Source: Brevundimonas fontaquae (GTDB lineage: Bacteria > Pseudomonadota > Alphaproteobacteria > Caulobacterales > Caulobacteraceae). Taken from it: a DNA stretch of 64,000 nucleotides. The notes under the pieces were generated by a model, which did no database searches, was not told the DNA's origin, and saw only the letters and a program-made list of their open reading frames with translations. The DNA is taken from assembly GCF_017086445.1 (NCBI RefSeq), contig NZ_CP070968.1, positions 1,612,001 through 1,676,000 of the forward strand, given 5' to 3'. Positions 60,683 through 64,000 of the stretch are shown one piece after another. The position numbers were made by a program, and so were the translations under genes. Position 1 is the stretch's first letter. Every line of letters begins with the position of its first letter.

Positions 60683-61558
60683 TTAATACGGCCTCAAGCT
60701 GGACTGTTGTTCCTGGCACAGGGTCTTCAGCCACGAACGCACGGTGCGCAGACGCGCGGTGTCATGGACATCGCGGTGGGTGGCCAGCCAGAAGCGGCGC
60801 TCGATCAGGATCGACGGCAGCACGCGCACCAGACCCTCGGCCAGGAAGCACGGCAGGACGCCGACACCGCCCCCGGCGGCGATGATCTCCCGCTGCGCCC
60901 GGATCGAAGACGAGGCGACGTGGGGCGCTAGGCCTGGCTGGACCTCGTCCAGATAGTGCAACTCCGGTGCATAGATCAGATCGTCGATATAGCCGACGAT
61001 GTCGAAGCGGCTCAGGTCTTCGACGGTCTTCGGAACGCCGTTGCGGTGAAGGTGATCGGGCGAGGCGTAGAGGGCCAGCTGATACGGCGTCAGCGGCTCG
61101 ACGATCAGGCGTGCGGCATGCGGCGCGGCCAAGGTGATCGCCATGTCGACCTCTCGGCGCGTCGGCGACAGGAAGCCGGAGGTGGCCGCCAGTTCGATCC
61201 TTAGACCCGGATGGGCCAGACGCAGCGCGGGCAGGGCGGGGGCCATCAGCGTGACGCCAAACCCCTCTGACGCACTGACGCGCACGACGCCGGCGGGCGC
61301 GTCCGGCTGGGTCACACGGCCGGCGGCCTCCATCGCGCTTTCGGCCTCCAGACCGATATCGAGCAGCTGGGCACCGGCCGCGGTCAGCTGAAGCCCGGTG
61401 GTCGAGCGGACGATCAGGGTGGATTTCAGCGCGCTTTCCAGCCGGGCGACCCGACGCCCGACCGTGGCGGCGTCGACGCCCAACCGCTGCGCTGCGCCGC
61501 CCAGCGAGCCGGCGCGCGCCGCAGCGATGAAGATGCGAAGATCGTCCCAGTCATACAT
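60683..61558 (-). CDS. LysR-family transcriptional regulator divergent from mmsA
   Basis: 291 residues. LysR HTH (WDDLRIFIAAARAGSLGGAA, RLGVDAATVGRRVARLE, about residues 4-42) and effector domain. Divergent from the mmsA/acyl-CoA dehydrogenase pair with 117 bp between starts; GTTGC-CT-GCAAC and TTGC/GCA repeats in that gap are possible binding sites. It probably controls valine or related catabolism in response to an intermediate. Confidence 0.85.
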   Translation of the reverse strand: MYDWDDLRIFIAAARAGSLGGAAQRLGVDAATVGRRVARLESALKSTLIVRSTTGLQLTAAGAQLLDIGLEAESAMEAAGRVTQPDAPAGVVRVSASEGFGVTLMAPALPALRLAHPGLRIELAATSGFLSPTRREVDMAITLAAPHAARLIVEPLTPYQLALYASPDHLHRNGVPKTVEDLSRFDIVGYIDDLIYAPELHYLDEVQPGLAPHVASSSIRAQREIIAAGGGVGVLPCFLAEGLVRVLPSILIERRFWLATHRDVHDTARLRTVRSWLKTLCQEQQSSLRPY

Positions 61559-61573
61559 GGCCGTCTAGCCATC

Positions 61574-61610
61574 TTGCAAAAACGCAGAATGTTGCCTGCA
61601 ACTTTGCATT
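61574..61610. promoter_or_regulatory. Inverted repeats in the lysR-mmsA divergent promoter
   Basis: GTTGCCTGCAAC (61591-61602) is a perfect inverted repeat, flanked by TTGCAAAAACGCA (61574-61586, a T-N11-A form) and TTTGCAT (61603-61609). Together they resemble a LysR operator with repeated TGC/GCA half sites. Binding by the adjacent regulator is inferred. Confidence 0.45.
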
Positions 61611-61675
61611 ATCGACCGGCGCGTAGGGGTGATAGCCATAGCCGCAACAAAATAACCAACAGGGACACCCAGGCC

Positions 61676-63178
61676 ATGCGCGACATTCGCCACTTCATCG
61701 ACGGTGCGGCTTTCGACGGCGCGTCCGGACGCTTCAGCGACGTGTTCAATCCCAACACCGGGGATGCGCAGGCTCGCGTCCAACTGGCGACGACGGGCGA
61801 GGTCGATCGTGCGGTCCAGGCGGCGCAGAACGCCTTTGACGGTTGGGCTTCGACCAATCCCCAGCGCCGCGCCCGCGTGATGTTCGACTTCAAACGCCTG
61901 GTCGAGGCGCGGATGGACGAACTGGCCGAACTGCTGTCCAGCGAGCACGGCAAGGTCATCGCCGACTCCAAGGGCGACATCCAGCGCGGCCTGGAAGTGA
62001 TTGAGTTCGCCTGCGGCATCCCGCACGCGCTGAAGGGCGAATACACCCAAGGCGCCGGCCCCGGCATCGACGTCTATTCGATGCGCCAGCCGCTGGGCGT
62101 GGTGGCGGGCATCACCCCGTTCAACTTCCCGGCCATGATCCCGATGTGGATGTTCGGCGTGGCCATCGCGGTGGGCAACACCTTCGTGCTGAAGCCGTCC
62201 GAGCGTGATCCGTCGGTGCCGGTGCGTCTGGCCGAACTGATGCTGGAAGCCGGTGCGCCGAATGGCGTGCTGAACGTGGTGCACGGCGACAAGACGGCGG
62301 TCGACGCCATCCTGACCCATCCGCTGGTTCACGCCGTCAGCTTCGTCGGTTCGTCCGACATCGCCCACTATGTCTATCAGACGGGCGCCGCCAACCATAA
62401 GCGCGTCCAGGCCATGGGCGGGGCCAAGAACCACGGCATCGTCCTGCCCGACGCCGATATGGATCAGGTCATCAAGGATCTGTCGGGCGCGGCCTATGGC
62501 TCGGCGGGCGAACGCTGCATGGCCCTGCCGGTCGTGGTGCCGGTCGGCAAGAAGACGGCGGACGAACTGCGTGAGCGGATGGTCGCCGAGATCCCGTCGA
62601 TGCGGGTCGGCGTCTCGACAGACGCGGGCGCCCACTACGGCCCCGTCGTCACCGCCCAGCACCGTGATCGCATCGCCGGCTGGATCGAGAAGGGCGTGCA
62701 GGAAGGCGCCGAACTGGTCGTGGACGGCCGCGACTTCAGCCTGCAGGGCCACGAGAAGGGATACTTCATCGGCCCGTCGTTGTTCGACCATGTGAAGCCG
62801 GAGATGTCGTCCTATCAGGAGGAAATCTTCGGTCCCGTCCTGCAGATCGTGCGCGCCGAGACGTTTGAGGAAGCCCTGTCCCTGCCGTCGAACCACCAGT
62901 ACGGCAACGGCGTCGCCATCTTCACCCAGAACGGCCGCGCGGCGCGCGACTTCGCCGCCCGGGTCAATGTCGGCATGGTCGGCATCAATGTGCCGATCCC
63001 GGTGCCGGTCGCCTATCACACCTTCGGCGGCTGGAAGCGGTCGGCCTTTGGCGACATCAACCAGCACGGCATGGAGGGCGTCCGCTTCTGGACCAAGACC
63101 AAGACCGTGACGGCCCGCTGGCCGGACAGCGAGTTGGAACACGCGGATTCGTCGTTCGTCATTCCGACGATGCGCTGA
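61676..63178 (+). CDS. mmsA: Methylmalonate-semialdehyde dehydrogenase (CoA-acylating)
   Basis: 500 residues, the usual length. ALDH fold with NAD-binding ITPFNFPAMIPMWMF and catalytic Cys in GSAGERCMAL; VAYHTFGGWKRSAFGD and the C-terminal TVTARWP are typical of MmsA. It converts (methyl)malonate semialdehyde to propionyl-/acetyl-CoA with release of CO2, in valine, thymine and inositol breakdown. It is divergent from the LysR gene and followed on the same strand, after a repeat element, by an acyl-CoA dehydrogenase, as in valine catabolic clusters. Confidence 0.95.
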   Translation: MRDIRHFIDGAAFDGASGRFSDVFNPNTGDAQARVQLATTGEVDRAVQAAQNAFDGWASTNPQRRARVMFDFKRLVEARMDELAELLSSEHGKVIADSKGDIQRGLEVIEFACGIPHALKGEYTQGAGPGIDVYSMRQPLGVVAGITPFNFPAMIPMWMFGVAIAVGNTFVLKPSERDPSVPVRLAELMLEAGAPNGVLNVVHGDKTAVDAILTHPLVHAVSFVGSSDIAHYVYQTGAANHKRVQAMGGAKNHGIVLPDADMDQVIKDLSGAAYGSAGERCMALPVVVPVGKKTADELRERMVAEIPSMRVGVSTDAGAHYGPVVTAQHRDRIAGWIEKGVQEGAELVVDGRDFSLQGHEKGYFIGPSLFDHVKPEMSSYQEEIFGPVLQIVRAETFEEALSLPSNHQYGNGVAIFTQNGRAARDFAARVNVGMVGINVPIPVPVAYHTFGGWKRSAFGDINQHGMEGVRFWTKTKTVTARWPDSELEHADSSFVIPTMR

Positions 63179-63189
63179 TAGCAAAAGCC

Positions 63190-63295
63190 GTCACCCTCGG
63201 GCTTGACCCGAGGGCCGGATTGTCCGCCGCTTGTGCGATCACGCGGATGCACAGACGCTCCCGCCTCCGATCCTCGGGTCAAACCCGAGGGTGAC
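63190..63295. repeat. Nested palindromic repeat element
   Basis: Two 24-base arms, 63190-63213 and 63272-63295, are inverted copies with a single mismatch. Each arm is itself a hairpin (CCTCGGG...CCCGAGG around a TTGA or TCAA loop). The whole can form a cruciform over 106 bp between mmsA and the acyl-CoA dehydrogenase. Such GTCACCCTCGGG-type words look like a dispersed intergenic repeat (REP-like), perhaps acting as a terminator or mRNA-stability element. Confidence 0.7.
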
Positions 63296-63321
63296 GGGCG
63301 AGGGGCGGGGAGTGACGAGAT

Positions 63322-64000
63322 ATGGATTTCGCCCTTACCGACGACCAGCGCGCCATTCAGGACGCGGCGCGCGCCTTTTCCGACGCCGAACTGGCGCCGC
63401 ACTCGGCCCGCTGGGACGAGGATAAGCATTTCCCTGTCAATGTGATGAGACAGGCGGCCGAGATGGGCTTCTGCGGCATCTACACCAGCGAGGAACACGG
63501 CGGCATGGCCTTGGGGCGGGTCGAGGCGGCCTTGATCTTTGAAGAGCTTTCGCGCGGCGACGTGGCGACGGCGGCCTTCATCTCGATTCATAATATGGCG
63601 ACGTCCATGATCGACCGCTTCGGGTCTGACGATCTGCGTGGACGGTTCGTGCCCTCGCTGGTGACGATGGACAGGATCGCCTCCTACTGCCTGACCGAGC
63701 CGGGCTCGGGCTCCGACGCGGCGGCGCTGCGGACCACGGCGGTGCGGGACGGCGACCATTTCGTGCTGAACGGGTCCAAGGCCTTCATCTCCGGCGCGGG
63801 CACATCGGATGTCTATGTCGTCATGGTCCGTACCGGCGGGGAGGGGCCGAAGGGCGTCAGCGCCATCGTGGTCGAGGCCGGGACGCCCGGTCTGTCGTTC
63901 GGCGCGCAGGAAAAGAAGATGGGCTGGAACGCCCAGCCGACCGCCATCGTCCAGTTCGACGACTGCCGCGTGCCGGTCGCCAATCTGCTGGGCGAAGAGG
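63322..64000 (+). CDS. Acyl-CoA dehydrogenase (probably isobutyryl-CoA dehydrogenase), partial at window end
   Basis: 226 codons are visible; the gene continues beyond 64000. Start ATG 63322 with GACGAGA upstream. Sequence FALTDDQRAIQDAARAFSDAELAPHSARWDED (given as the opening), EMGFCGIYTSEEHGG, FEELSRGD, and the FAD-site motif YCLTEPGSGSDAAAL identify an acyl-CoA dehydrogenase; next to mmsA the isobutyryl-CoA branch is likely, the third step of valine breakdown. The catalytic Glu lies in the missing C-terminal part. Confidence 0.85.
   Translation, partial: MDFALTDDQRAIQDAARAFSDAELAPHSARWDEDKHFPVNVMRQAAEMGFCGIYTSEEHGGMALGRVEAALIFEELSRGDVATAAFISIHNMATSMIDRFGSDDLRGRFVPSLVTMDRIASYCLTEPGSGSDAAALRTTAVRDGDHFVLNGSKAFISGAGTSDVYVVMVRTGGEGPKGVSAIVVEAGTPGLSFGAQEKKMGWNAQPTAIVQFDDCRVPVANLLGEE

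Overview
The window is about 64 kb of high-GC DNA with the gene content of a Caulobacterales alphaproteobacterium, most likely Brevundimonas. That placement is inferred from three things: two large TonB-dependent receptors, Caulobacter XylB/XylD-like sugar dehydrogenase and dehydratase genes, and a Brevundimonas-type flavin-dependent halogenase. There is no rRNA or tRNA gene to confirm it, and I see no CRISPR array or prophage.

Layout. 1-6 kb: a TDT/SLAC1-type exporter with a small membrane partner, a uracil-DNA-glycosylase-like protein, a LysR regulator, and a DUF305 / beta-propeller / metallo-beta-lactamase-fold operon. 6.8-13.2 kb: a LysR regulator divergent from a PrpF/GalD-type isomerase, followed by a three-gene NMT1-like ABC importer and a porin; this looks like one uptake-plus-isomerisation module for an organic acid. 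14-17 kb: an Ala-rich lipoprotein, a phospholipase D family protein and a serine hydrolase. 17.2-19.4 kb: a decayed island with an IS5-family element inserted exactly at the hydrolase stop codon, a GNAT gene with an early nonsense codon, and a superoxide dismutase pseudogene. 19.4-26.9 kb: a regulator with two TetR units, a TonB-dependent receptor and three different phosphatase families, the last frameshifted in a C6 tract.

28.2-41.6 kb: uronate catabolism. It holds uxaC, kdgK, a KduD-like reductase, an RpiB-family (DhuI-like) isomerase, a LacI regulator, a hydratase-like protein, an ExuT-like transporter, two secreted esterases and a TonB-dependent receptor. Four copies of a TGACACC-GGTGTCA-like palindrome lie in its promoters and probably mark the LacI regulon. 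41.7-51.7 kb: a galactose (De Ley-Doudoroff type) route with an SGLT-like symporter, a sugar dehydrogenase, an SMP-30 lactonase, an IlvD/Edd dehydratase, DgoK, DgoA, a mutarotase and an IclR regulator. A flavin-dependent halogenase sits inside it.

51.9-60.1 kb: a terminal oxidase cluster with CtaG, cytochrome b561, two small cytochromes c, subunit II fused to cytochrome c, subunit I with a subunit III-like extension, small membrane proteins and a PQQ-type sugar dehydrogenase lipoprotein. 60.2-64 kb: a TonB-C domain protein, a LysR regulator divergent from mmsA, and an acyl-CoA dehydrogenase that runs off the window, suggesting valine degradation.

The main theme is carbohydrate scavenging: outer-membrane receptors and secreted hydrolases feed intracellular uronate and galactose pathways that end in KDG/KDPGal cleavage. 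The sugar-oxidising lipoprotein could feed electrons to the neighbouring oxidase. All functional calls are read from motifs and context; no database search was possible.
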